Shown here: positions 21,861 to 32,189 of the stretch, piece after piece
How positions within the stretch are numbered: position 1 is the first letter of the stretch
Layout: each line of letters opens with the position of its first letter
Assembly (NCBI GenBank): GCA_047967505.1
Contig: CM106539.1
Strand: one strand, 5' to 3'
Length of the DNA stretch: 64,000 nucleotides
Origin: Dipteris shenzhenensis
Lineage: Eukaryota; Polypodiophyta; Polypodiopsida; Gleicheniales
Made by a program: the position numbers and the translations under genes
Notes under the pieces: model-generated
Told to the model about the DNA's origin: nothing
Database searches by the model: none
Seen by the model: the letters and a program-made list of their open reading frames with translations, nothing else

Positions 21861-22508
21861 GCTGGGGTAATGTCTTCATTATTGGGGATCAACTGGTTAC
21901 CACTTCCCAGTAACCCCATCAAGGAATTTTGGAGCAAATATCCTAATACGAAAACTCGAGGTGGATGGACCCTTGACAACTTTCCTACCAACCTTCGTCA
22001 GCATCAAATTAGTGAAGGTTGGATAAGCAAGTTGGATCCACAACCTAATTGGCGTTGTCCCAACTGTCCCAAGCTCTTCGATGTAATCTTCTTGAAAGAG
22101 ACTTACCTACGTGCACCTCCATGTCTTAGAACCCATCCCAAGTTCTATGCAGTTCCACGACGTAAAAAATGGGAAGCCAACATACACACTTTGGATGAAG
22201 ATTGCACCATTAATTGGCCAATGATCAAACCATACTCTAGTGTAGAATGGAATATCCAAGGCACAATGATTCGAGCACTTCAGCAACATGAGAAAACAAT
22301 GCGTGGCAACATTGATTGCTTCCTTTGCCTAAGTGCTATCTTCTGCAAAACCTTGGAATTCATTCTGGAGGTCCCATGCTACCTCGATACCCATTTTCCT
22401 CCACTCAGTTTCAATCCCAATGAATGGGTCGATGCTCAAATTACAAGCCGGCTCTATCAAAGAGTGATCTTCTTACAAGTACGCCACATATCTCTGTTCA
22501 AACAATAG
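21858..22508 (+). CDS. 216-codon reading, possible C-terminal exon of the same family
   Basis: Open without interruption, with GGWTLDNFPTNLRQHQISEG, then WRCPNCPKLF (a possible half zinc site) and FNPNEWVDAQITSRLYQRVI. The preceding bases in another frame (YYVVLCSK ... EQETDGWGNVFIIGDQLV, about 21744-21900) resemble the tail of the transposase-like family, so this may be its last exon or a separate gene. Beyond the stop the reading continues plausibly (VDTGYLEIEQKLYGAKALQQ), suggesting a recent nonsense change. Function unknown. Confidence 0.35.
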   Translation: MAGVMSSLLGINWLPLPSNPIKEFWSKYPNTKTRGGWTLDNFPTNLRQHQISEGWISKLDPQPNWRCPNCPKLFDVIFLKETYLRAPPCLRTHPKFYAVPRRKKWEANIHTLDEDCTINWPMIKPYSSVEWNIQGTMIRALQQHEKTMRGNIDCFLCLSAIFCKTLEFILEVPCYLDTHFPPLSFNPNEWVDAQITSRLYQRVIFLQVRHISLFKQ

Positions 22509-22815
22509 GTGGATACAGGTTACCTGGAAATTGAGCAAAAATTGTATGGTGCCAAGGCTTTACAACAGGATCGACTGGCACGATCGACTGGCACGACACA
22601 AGTTCCACATCCACTAGATAAAGGCATGGTAATCCAACTATGTGCTCGTAATAAGCCATAACCCAAGGACAGGTAATAAAATGGATCCGGGAGTATGTTG
22701 TCTCTATGCCAACATGGACTTAGGTAGAACAAAATGTGTGTGTAAAGTAGTGGCAAAGCTCCGCTTGTATTTCATAAGGCTAGAAATAATCCCTCTTAGA
22801 AATCCAACATGCAAG

Positions 22816-23037
22816 TTCTACATACAATTCCTACATGCAACTTCTACATACGATTCCTACATGCAACTCCTACATGCAAGTTCTACATGCAAGTCCTACA
22901 TGCAATTCCTACATGCGAGTTCTACATGCAAGTCCTACATGCATGTTCTACACGCAACTCCTACATGCAACATGCAAGTTCTACATGCAACTCCTACATG
23001 CAACTTGCAACTCCTACATACAACTTCTATATAAAAG
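22816..23037 (+). repeat. 13-bp minisatellite, about 16 units
   Basis: The unit CTACATGCAACTT, with third-position-like variants (AAGTT, AATTC, ACTCC), repeats with 13-bp period, with two short slips at CAACATGCAAG and CAACTTGCAAC. Because 13 is not a multiple of three, every plus frame reads a repetitive peptide; these are artefacts. Confidence 0.9.
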
Positions 23038-23095
23038 TTGTACATGTAGAGAGAGAATGTCTTACAATTCCTACATGCAGAGAGAGACGCTCTCC

Positions 23096-23112
23096 AACTT
23101 GTATAAATACCC
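23096..23112 (+). promoter_or_regulatory. TATA-box-like site downstream of the 13-bp minisatellite
   Basis: AACTTGTATAAATACCCC is a strong plant TATA context. It is followed at about 60 bp by GCATTGTGTTGAGTTTTACT and a C/T-rich tract (23235-23345). This layout resembles an LTR or miniature element promoter. No downstream gene is recognised, so the role is inferred. Confidence 0.4.
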
Positions 23113-23234
23113 CATAATGGAATGAAGCCCAGACTCTTTGGGGCATTGTGTTGAGTTTTACTTTGGTATTCCAAGCAATTGTCTCAAGTGTCCATGCTTC
23201 CTTGCACTCCACATCCAAAAGCATGTCCTAACCT

Positions 23235-23345
23235 TGTAACTCCTCCTCTCCCTCTCCTCCTCCCTCCTCCTCTCCCTCTCCTCCTCCCTCGTCCCTCCTC
23301 CTCCCTTCTCCTCCTCCCTCCTCCTCCTCCTCCCTTCTTTCCCCC
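23235..23345. repeat. Polypyrimidine tract
   Basis: CTC/CTCC-rich run; the minus strand is almost pure purine. Long open readings here are compositional artefacts. The flanking 23400-23820 shows only a small tandem of TGGAACCTCCTTCTAAAC (about 23486-23560). Confidence 0.85.
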
Positions 23346-23824
23346 ATGCTCTTACACTTTCTTCCTCTCCCACTCCTATGCTCCCCCTAAACCCGTAGTT
23401 CCTTAACCCTTAACCTCCATGATCTACAAGGGAGACGAGTTCTCCACCATGTACTCTACCCTGGACCTTGGATCCTCCTCCTATTTCTGGAACCTCCTTC
23501 TAAACTCTGGAACCTCTTTCTAAACCTTGGAACCTCCTTCTAAACCTTGGAACCTCCTTCTATCCCTTAAACTCTTCCTAAATCCCTCAACCACCAATGA
23601 AGGTGAAAGCCTTCATTACCTCAACCATGATGATACACATTCCTTTTACACATGCATGCACTATGTTTGCTTACCACACTTAAGCCTACGTCTCTCACTG
23701 GAATACGACTCGAGGTCCTAAGCTACACGTATACTACAAATGACAACCCCGATATATCTGTAGGTGACAAAAAGCCTTGGAACCCTGCATACTAAGAATA
23801 CTCTACTTTTCTTGCAGAAGCCGT

Positions 23825-24062
23825 GGGAAAGAGCCGATAGAGAAGTAGAAGAAAAAAGAAAGAAGAGGAAGAGAAGAAAGAGAGAAAGAGGAAGAGAGAA
23901 AAAAGACAAAGAGAGAAAGAGAGGAAAAGAGAGAAAGAGAAATAGAGATAGATGAAGAGAGAAAAGTGAGAAAGAGATAAAAAGAGAGAAAGAGAGAGAG
24001 AGAAGCAGAAGAAAGAAAAAAAAGAAGAAAAGGAATAAGGAAGGAAAAAGAGAATTAGAACA
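23825..24062 (+). repeat. Purine-rich (GAGAAA)n-type array, left part
   Basis: GA-rich on the plus strand; its probable continuation is at 24378-24580. The two parts are separated by an AT-rich element, so the array was probably interrupted by insertion. Confidence 0.85.
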
Positions 24063-24086
24063 AAGAGAGCATGGATGATTTTCTTA

Positions 24087-24361
24087 TGTTAGTTTTGTTA
24101 AGAGTTGAAACTTTTATATTGTCATCAAAACTTTATATGCCCTTATAACTTTTATATTTTAAAACATTTGCCAAAATTTGAAATTTTTATGCAAAATTTT
24201 ACAAGTTTTGCCAGGATTTACATATTTTACTTAGAAATTAAAATCACAATAGATAAAATTATACTTTATTTTGTCAGTATTGTGAAACTAAAAGAAATAG
24301 CTGGAGAAACTTTTGACAAGACTTTATATTAATACAAAAGTGTAGCTTTAATAAAAACATC
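24087..24361 (+). mobile_element. AT-rich MITE-like element, family 2, copy 1
   Basis: A segment starting TTAGTTTTGTTAAGAGTTG and ending TTTAATAAAAACATC is repeated in inverse orientation at about 38194-38452. The ends are weak inverted repeats (about 30 bp, roughly 70%). It interrupts a purine array here and a 14-3-3 fragment there. TATG occurs at both flanks and could be a short target duplication. Confidence 0.6.
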
Positions 24362-24377
24362 TATGAAAGCACACAAA

Positions 24378-24580
24378 TAGAAGAAAGAGAGAAAGAGAGA
24401 AAAATAGGAAAAGAGAGAAAGAGAAAGAGAGAAAGAGAAAGAGAGGAGGAGAGAAAGAGAAAGAGAGGAAAAGAGATTAAGAGAGAAAGAGAGGGAAGAG
24501 AGGAAGAAGGAGAGAGAAGAGAGAGGAAAAGAGAGAAAGACAAAAAGAGAAAGAGGAAGAGAGAAAGAGGAAGAGACAAA
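24378..24580 (+). repeat. Purine-rich array, right part
   Basis: Continuation of the GA-rich array interrupted by the family 2 element. Serine/leucine-rich minus-strand readings over it (24329-24677) are artefacts. Confidence 0.85.
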
Positions 24581-24599
24581 CAAGAGTGTTGAAGGCATA

Positions 24600-26135
24600 G
24601 CCTCCACCCATTAAAACAAGGTAGTGGGGATCATTTTGTAAAACTGAAGGGACAGTTATAACTGTCCCTAACAACACTCCTTAGTGGCCTGATCCACCAC
24701 ATAATGTCTTTGACTAGGATTGTTACATTTTGTAACTTACTGTTGCCTTACAATAGTCGGACTGATATCGGATGCCTATAAAAACTTGTATTAACTCCTA
24801 TTGAGAGTTTGAGTTGAGTTGATGTACTCTTTGTCAAAACATAATATACAAGAAGCATACTACTTTTTGCAAGATTTCCTCTTTGTCCTTTTTACATCTT
24901 GTGATAGTCTTTTATAGTCCATCTACTATTCAACTATACTCTGACTACTGGCACCTTGTTATGAGGAGTGGAGATGTGTTTGTATTTTTTACTTGTTTGA
25001 AGACACTCTGAACACTATTGGCAATCCTGTAAGCATTCCTATCTAGAATTGCCGATTTTCACTAAATGCACAACAACCACTGTCAATTATGACATGAAAC
25101 AACAAACAGAGAGACATCCAAACATCAACTCTGAAAAACATCAAGCGCACAATTGTATCATAGGATCGCACCAGCATATACAAAGTTGGCAAATATGCCC
25201 ACAATTACAAACGGCATTAGAAACTACATACCTATAGTAGCAAATGTCGCAAAATATAGGAAAATCTATACTAGTGACTACACTAGTAGAGGAGGATATC
25301 TAAATACTACTTCAGCATACGTGCATATCTATAGTAAGAGTACTACTCTACCAAGGAGCAGTTGCAGTAGACTGTATGCAAGTTGTCATTTAGCGGAACT
25401 GTAGGAGCCATGGTTTGAATCCAGCAAGCACATCAACAATCAAAAGATAGTTGACAATCACACTCTTGTTGGAAAAGTGATGTACGGTAACAACATCAAC
25501 AATGCACCAAAACGAGACCAAAACAAGCACAGTACATCACAATCGGCAAAGAAGATCATAGCATCAATATTACACTTCCAGTGTCACAACAACACGCAAA
25601 GCCTAGCTAACAACAATTCATTTCAGCCACCCGATATGCTACTGTAATCCTCCATCTCCTTTTCCTTTCATGGAATAACTAGCTCATGTCAAATAGCTTC
25701 GGAGAGGAAACGTCGCATAGCCATATCGGTATAGCATATTTTACACGAAATAGAGCTCGGGTAGAGACTACTTCCCAAATAGATCATCTAGAGGATACAT
25801 GACCCTGATTATATTCCTAGTGAGACAAGTTCCTCTACATTAGGGGAGAAATGGGATCTCAAAAGGGCCTCCAATTAGTGTTTCCTAATTTCAAGGCATT
25901 AGAGAGGGATTTGAGGTGTACCAATGAGAGTGCTCCTTTTTGTGGGGCAATGGTATGTTGAGGTGGAGGGATGGCAGGCATGCAGAGATCACCTATGGGC
26001 TATTCCTCTTACATTGGGGACCACCCAAACCATCCTCCCCCCCCTTAACCCATGCTTGACCACCCTCCCATGTGCACCCACCCCAGATCATCCCCAAATC
26101 TCATTTATGTCTTTGTGGGCCCTTGTGGGGGAATT
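24600..26135. other. Intergenic, nothing recognised
   Basis: Mixed-composition sequence with only short readings (25049-25237, 25153-25404, 25924-26148) that resemble no family. A TATA-like GCCTATAAAAACTTG lies at 24772-24786. Confidence 0.4.
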
Positions 26136-26136
26136 T

Positions 26137-26515
26137 CTCTTCTCCTAAGGTGTGTTGCAGGTCTACCCCCTCTTTCTCTACTCCTTTGCTCTAGTCCAAC
26201 TGCCCTCTCCCTCCGTTATGGGACCTTTTGGACGAATTTCTTTTGTCCTCTAGCCTAGTACAGGTCTGCCCCCTTTCTCTGCTCCTCTGCTCTGGTCCAA
26301 CTGCCCTCTCCCTCCATTCTGGGACCTTTTGGACAAATTTCTTTTGTCCTCTAGCCTATTGTAGGTCTACCCCCTTTCTCTGCTCCTCTGCTCTGGTCCA
26401 ACTTCCCTCTCCCTCCATTGTGGGACCTTTTGCACGAATTTCTTTTATCCTCTAGCCTACTATAGACCTACCCCCCCTCTCTCTTCTCCTTTGCTCTGGT
26501 CCAGCTGCTCTCTTC
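26137..26515 (+). repeat. Tandem repeat, about 101-bp unit, 3.5 copies
   Basis: Each unit contains AGGTCTACCCCCTTTCTCTG, TCCAACTGCCCTCTCCCTCC and GGGACCTTTTGGACAAATTT. The unit starts near 26158, 26263, 26363 and 26465. C/T-rich on the plus strand. Confidence 0.85.
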
Positions 26516-26884
26516 CTCCAATTTTGAGAATTTGGGTTGCAGTACCTCCTACAGCTAGTCCTCTCTCTCCTACTCTTCCCACTATTTCTGTGCCTCCTCT
26601 TGCTCTATCCCCTCATGCTCTACCTCCACCTTCTCTTTCCTCTCTTGATCTGCCCTCTCTTGCTCTATGGCCTCTTGCTTAGCCACCATATGCTATAGGT
26701 TCTCTTTCCCTTCTATAGGCGCTTCTCCTTTTGGTACAGGTACTCTTTTCCCTCCTACAAGCACTTTTCCTTCTACTACAACAACTCTTTGCTCTCCAAT
26801 AGGAGCTTTTTCCCTCTTTCTTTTCCTTCTCATATAGTATACAACTGCTCTTTCCTCTCCTACAGCTATTGTTTTCCCAACAGG

Positions 26885-27135
26885 CATAGTCTGGAACACA
26901 GCGACATAAGGTGGTAATGCTGTGAGCTCATGTGTCCTAAAGGCATGGTTAGGAAGAAAGTGACACAAGCTGGCAATATTGTGAGCTCTAGTGTGTTGTA
27001 GAGGCATGGTCAGGAACAAAGTAACCAAAGTGGCCTTGAAGAAGGCAATACTATGAGCTCTAGTGTGTTCTAGAGGCATGGTCAGGAAGAAAGTCATAGA
27101 AGTTGACAATATTGTGAGCTCTAGTGTGTTCTAGA
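26885..27135 (-). repeat. Tandem repeat with about 60-75 bp units, 4 copies
   Basis: Units share GGCATGGTCAGGAAGAAAGT and TGTGAGCTCTAGTGTGTT on the plus strand. On the minus strand they read as repeated FLTMPL-x-HTRAH-x-IA in an open frame (27109-26693). The frame may reflect the repeat alone. Confidence 0.75.
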
Positions 27136-27179
27136 ACATGAAAAATGCATTGGATGACTTGAACTTACAATTTGACTAA

Positions 27180-28230
27180 CTAGATAGTCATGGAAGGTTT
27201 TGCTAAGGGTCCACATAAGCTTCCCAAGAGGAAGGATGTATTTCTTAGACTATGTACCTTCCTTGCCTATCTTCTTTACAAGATTCTATTTTAACATAGA
27301 AGTGGGAAGTAGTGGAATCTTTAATATAACTGACAATGGACTGTCTGTACGTTATGTGCACGAACACCTTTTAGTCATGGAAAACAAAATGTATAGTCCT
27401 TCAACTTTACTTGAAATGGTGAAATAGCAGGCAAGAATCTAGAGAAATGCATGAAAATGTCCACTTTATCCCTCGTGCAACATCAAACAATGTGTTTGAC
27501 TAGTACAAGCTATCCATAAATTATAGGTTGGGCATTTTGGAATTTGCATAGCTTTTCTTCATGACTTGGAGGACATTAAGAGCATTGATGGTTTTATTCT
27601 GTGGTTTCGTGTCCAAAGTTTTCAGGTAATATGTATAAAGTTTTCATGCCTAAAGTTTAAATGTCTAAAGTTTACAGCTTATATCTATTTGCCTTGCTTG
27701 CATCATTAAAGGAAACAATGCCATGATGATAAGCATCCTATGTATTGATTTATATTTTATGGTCTTTTAATGTAATGTGCTTTGTTATGTCTGATAATGT
27801 AATGGTTGTTGAATTGATGCAGGAGGCATTTGAGATCACTTCATTGGTGCACTATATTAGTCGAGCAGGAGGATACATTGTGCACAGTCTTCCACATCCA
27901 ATTTTTAGAATGGCCTACTTAACTACTGAAGTGCATCAAAGTATTGACAGCTTGATCATTGTGATCCACATCACATGGCTAATTCCCCTATTGCATTCTA
28001 TCCCATTGGCAATGGTGTAAAAAACTTTGTGCCTGGCTACCCTGAGAGGAGAGCCTTAATGGTATTAGTATTAGGATCTTACTTGGGGATTTCAAAAGCC
28101 TCTTTTTTCTATGTATTAGAGGTAGCAAAGCGGAGGTACAGGCCATGAAGAGTCTTTGTATTTGAATGGAGAGATTATAATACAAAAATGTACATTTTAT
28201 CACAATCTCTTCCTTGCAAGATACCATGTC
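27180..28230 (+). pseudogene. Possible exons of an unrecognised gene
   Basis: 27200-27427 is open. After an acceptor-like TTGATGCAG (ends about 27820) a reading EAFEITSLVHYISRAGGYIV runs to about 27960; after a frame change HMANSPIAFYPIGNGVKNF continues to ...LEVAKRRYRP and a stop near 28150. The residue pattern looks protein-like, but I do not recognise it and no full frame survives. Could be chance. Confidence 0.2.
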
Positions 28231-28476
28231 ATAAGTAATAATTTTGATTGAGTCATGGTTGAAATTTTGAATGTGTTGTTAATTCAATATAAGGTAATGT
28301 CGCTTTGAATTGTAGAGTATTGAATACACCACCTCTAAGTTTGTTGTGTAGAGAGGTGAACCTTTTAGATGCAAACTTGTCCCTTTTCCCCCATTTGTAT
28401 CCAAAGTAATTACAAATTTATGACCCCCTCAATGTGTGACTGATTTTTGAAGGTCTTCTACATTGAATTTGAAGAT

Positions 28477-28695
28477 CTAGATGGCCAAATTTGTGCCGTG
28501 GCGGGTCTGTGCATTTTTCGACACCCCATGATGTCCTGACCAAGTTTGCCTTCTATGCCGTGGTCAAATTCCTCCTTTATTTGCCAAGAATGGACATCCA
28601 AATGGCCGAAGTTGTCAAACTCCTTCATCTACCTTTTCAAAATCTATATTTCTTCATAGGAAATCATGAAGTGCATCAATCCTTTACAAGGTGAT
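28477..28695 (+). repeat. Dispersed repeat, copy 1 (partner 29265-29490)
   Basis: GATGGCCAAATTTGTGCCGTGG through CATCAATCCTTTACAAGGTGAT recurs at 29270-29490 with moderate divergence. The short open readings (28491-28694, 29191-29490) translate alike in both, but no domain is recognised. Confidence 0.7.
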
Positions 28696-28734
28696 ATGGT
28701 AGCATACCTAAAAATAAAAATAAAAGATACATGG

Positions 28735-29010
28735 ACACAGCCAACCTCCATGACTAAGAAAACATAGAAAATGAAAATTTAGATTCCTTTTCAAAATATA
28801 TATTTTCTCATGTAATGCATCAAATTATTTCAAGGTGATTTAGTGATACGAAATCAAATATTTCATTGACATAGCCAACCTAAAAGGTGGCTCCAAAGGT
28901 AGGATAAACAAAAAATAAGAAAATTTACAAGGTGATGTAGTGGAAGATCAAAGTCTTTTGGATTAAATTAAAAATTACATTGACATAGCCAACCTACAAG
29001 GTTCCTCCAA
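28735..29010. repeat. Three degenerate units around ACATAGCCAACCT
   Basis: The motif ACATAGCCAACCTACAAGGT with a following CTCCAAAG-type segment appears near 28738, 28874 and 28981, and AAGGTGAT near 28830 and 28930. No gene seen. Confidence 0.55.
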
Positions 29011-29194
29011 AGTGCAAGAAATTATATAGAGAATATATTGCCTAAGGGTCTTACCAGAGCTGAGCTACAAGGCACATAAGTTGTCATATTGACCAACTGT
29101 CATTTGCTAAGTTACTTTGTTCCATAGCCATTTTTTGCAAATGTTGAAGGAATTCACGACTGCGGCACTGAAGACAAAGTTGATCGGGATGTGA

Positions 29195-29348
29195 AGACAA
29201 AGTTGGTCGGGATGTCATGGGGTGTGAAATGCAAAACCCACCATGGTGTGAATTTGGCCATTTGGAGGGTGTCCAAATGGCCAAATTTGCGCCATGGTGG
29301 GTTTTGGCATTTTTGGACACCCCATGATGTCCCGACCAACTTTGCCTT
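29195..29348. repeat. Long near-perfect hairpin, arms about 73-77 nt, loop about 5 nt
   Basis: The left arm (29195-29266) starts AAGACAAAGTTGGTCGGGA and ends GGCCATTTGGA. The right arm (29272-29348) is its reverse complement, with about ten mismatches and a 4-base indel. Weaker complementarity extends outward to roughly 29115 and 29410. The right arm is the dispersed repeat of 28477-28570, so this is a local inverted duplication of that repeat. Confidence 0.85.
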
Positions 29349-29499
29349 CTCTATCTCGATCAAATTCCTCCTACATTTTCCAAAAATTGACATTGAAATG
29401 GCCAAAGTTGTCGAATTTCTTCATCTACCCCTTCAAAATCTATATTTCTTCGTAGAAAATCATGAAATGCATCAATCCTTTACAAGGTGATGTAGGAAA

Positions 29500-31050
29500 A
29501 TCTCAAATTTTGGTTTTACTCCATCTTATCAATGTGTTGCCATGGTCAAATCCCTTCTACATATGTATTGGAATGGCCAAACTTGGCAAACAACATTTAA
29601 TTGACGTGTAAGTTACATCAAAATGTGATATAACTTTTGTGTGCAAGCTGATATACAAAAAGATGCAATATTAAAAACAACAGATAATTAAAATAGACAT
29701 AACAATAGATTCACCATTTGGCCATAGATACATGAAATTTTTTTGCTTTAGATAGAAGAATATTATTAGAAATAGGTGTTTGTATTTCAAATTGTAATAC
29801 AAAGAGGCTTCATAGCTTGTTTCTCTTCTTCTTCAACTCGAATACACCAATAATAGGGTCTTTGAATCCTTGACTAAGTCCTTAGAAAGACCGCTATGCT
29901 ATTTGGAATCTCACATTCAACTTGTAAGTTCTTATAATCTCATGTACAACACATTGGAATGGATCATGTAGGTTGCCTTGGGTCAATATTGTGAATTCTC
30001 CAAATGGATAGATTCTCCATTCTTACTTGCTACTACACACATGAAGAAACATCATTTTAGAAATTTAAATTTAACTACATGTAATGCATCATGTGAATTC
30101 TTCTTCTTCAATAAACTTTTGAGCTTCAAGACTTACATTAGCAGCATCACAAGCTCTAGCTATCTCGTTTGCATCACCATTCCCTTCAAGTCCTGCATCA
30201 CCTCTAAAACAACTTGCTCATGCATGACTTTGTGTCTTTCGATACGAAGAGTCCATATCATCCATGCCCACCATTCTCATATCATCCTCCATGAAGGTCC
30301 TGAAAGAACAACTAAGTGAACCTTAGCAAAAGCAATGCACCACTGTGGATAATCCAAAGTAAGAAATTACATTGAAACACTAAGAAATTAACATTTTACT
30401 CATATATTCTCCTCTTTAGAGCACCTACTGAGGTTCAAGATGCTTCCTTTCTTGAAAAAAACAATCATGGATCACATATTGATCCTGCAACTGTACGGTC
30501 ACATGGTAACATGGGGATCTCCACAAAGGACAAGTGGCGGCCACACTACAGACTAACTAGCTTCAAAGCCTGACACGCAACATGTATAGTCTGATGCACG
30601 TGCCTATTTCTTGGGTCCCACGTTTCTATAGTCGATGTGGCACTGACGCCTCACTGATGTGGCACTGACCCCTCACTGATGTGGCGCATTACAGCCGTTG
30701 ATTGCAGACTGTCGCGAACTGCACACAGGGCCACACTAGCGTGGCGGACGAGGGGCAGGACAACAAGGCGTAACTGCAGACTAAAGCCCGGCACAGTCCT
30801 CATCATCAAGAATGCTAATGATAGGTCCGACATGGGATGTGCTAGCAGCCGAGCAGCTGAGCAGACCGCCACAACAGTCTGCAGTCAGAGCAGATTGCTA
30901 ATGGACTGGAGCGAGTGATGTGGGCCCGACTGGAGGGAGGTAGCTGGAGTAAAAGCAGGACTGGGCTTCTGCAGCCTCGTGGAACGTGTCGCACACCTCA
31001 CGGCACATGTCACGTAGGAAGCCAGCAATTGCATGCCAGACTGCCACACT
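29500..31050. other. Intergenic, no gene recognised
   Basis: AT-rich to about 30400, then more GC-balanced. A short unit GATGTGGCACTGACGCCTCACT occurs about three times at 30637-30686. Short readings (29978-30319, 30679-30918) have no recognisable features. Confidence 0.45.
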
Positions 31051-31059
31051 GTTGACACG

Positions 31060-31095
<36 letters not shown>

Positions 31096-31400
31096 CGGGG
31101 AGAGAGAGAGAGGAGAGAGAGGGAGAGGGAGAGAGAGAGTGTGCGTTTTATATATATATATATACACACGTTATCTATATACATATAATATATATATAGT
31201 AATTTATAATATATTTTATATTTTATATTTAATTATATATAGAGAGAGAGCGAGAGAGAGAGAGGTAGAGAGAATATATAAAATAATACGTGTTTTAATA
31301 TATATTATAAGATTATGTTATGTTATACAATACTATATTATATATATATATAGTGCCTCTCTCCATGACCATAATGGGTGCAATAGGTATTGAGCTTATT

Positions 31401-31439
<39 letters not shown>

Positions 31440-31440
31440 A
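31060..31440. repeat. (GA)n-(TA)n-(CT)n fold-back repeat, copy 1
   Basis: A (GA)n run (31063-31140), TA-rich core, second GA run (31243-31275), GTGCCTCTCTCCATGACCAT and GGTATTGAGCTTATTAGC end in a (CT)n run (31401-31438). The GA and CT runs at the ends are complementary. The same order recurs at 31745-32180. A (CA)n run follows at 31476-31495. Confidence 0.85.
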
Positions 31441-31744
31441 TGCACTAGCATGCAGGCATGTTGCACGCGCATGCGCACACACACACACACACACATATGA
31501 CATCCATCTATCTTTTATGTTCCGCATGGCAAGAGGAGGGTTTCATGTGAGCAGAGTCCTTCACAAATCTTCAAGCCACATAACATGCAGCCTCTCCCAT
31601 CTATCTAACCATCCCTTGCCTAACATGCAATATCATAATATCATAAGAGAGAACCAGCTTCCAATACATGAGATGCAGCATCTTCCCATGCAAGGTGCAA
31701 GATTTATGGTGTTTTTATTCTATTTCTTAAGAAAGTGGTGCCAT

Positions 31745-31867
31745 GTGAGAGAGAGAGAGTGGAGAAGAGGGGAGGAGAGAGTCAGTGTGAGAGAGAAGAG
31801 AAAGAGAGAGATAGAGAGGGAGAGAGCTGAGGGGAGGGAGAGAGAGTGTGTGTGTGTGTGAGACAAC

Positions 31868-31919
<52 letters not shown>

Positions 31920-32135
31920 CTATAAGATATTATATATATATATATATATTATAATATTATATAATATCTTATATATTTTATTATATATATATAGAGAGAG
32001 AGAGAGAGAATATATAATATATAATACGTGTTTTAATATATATTATAATATTATGTTATATTATACAATACAATGTATATATATATAGTGCCTCTCTCCA
32101 TGACCATAATGGGTGCAATAGGTATTGAGCTTATT

Positions 32136-32180
<45 letters not shown>
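31745..32180. repeat. (GA)n-(GT)n-(TA)n-(CT)n fold-back repeat, copy 2
   Basis: Second copy of the 31060-31440 unit in direct orientation. It has a long (GT)n run (31880-31916) not seen in copy 1, then the same AATACGTGTTTTAATATATATT, GTGCCTCTCTCCATGACCAT and (CT)n end (32138-32178). Confidence 0.85.
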
Positions 32181-32189
32181 ATAGCATGC

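Noticed and set aside
22642-23174. Overlapping 79-130 codon readings of repeated LHATPTC / MQLLHASS type
   Set aside because: A 13-bp repeat yields open repetitive frames in several frames and both strands; no sign of selection on one frame.
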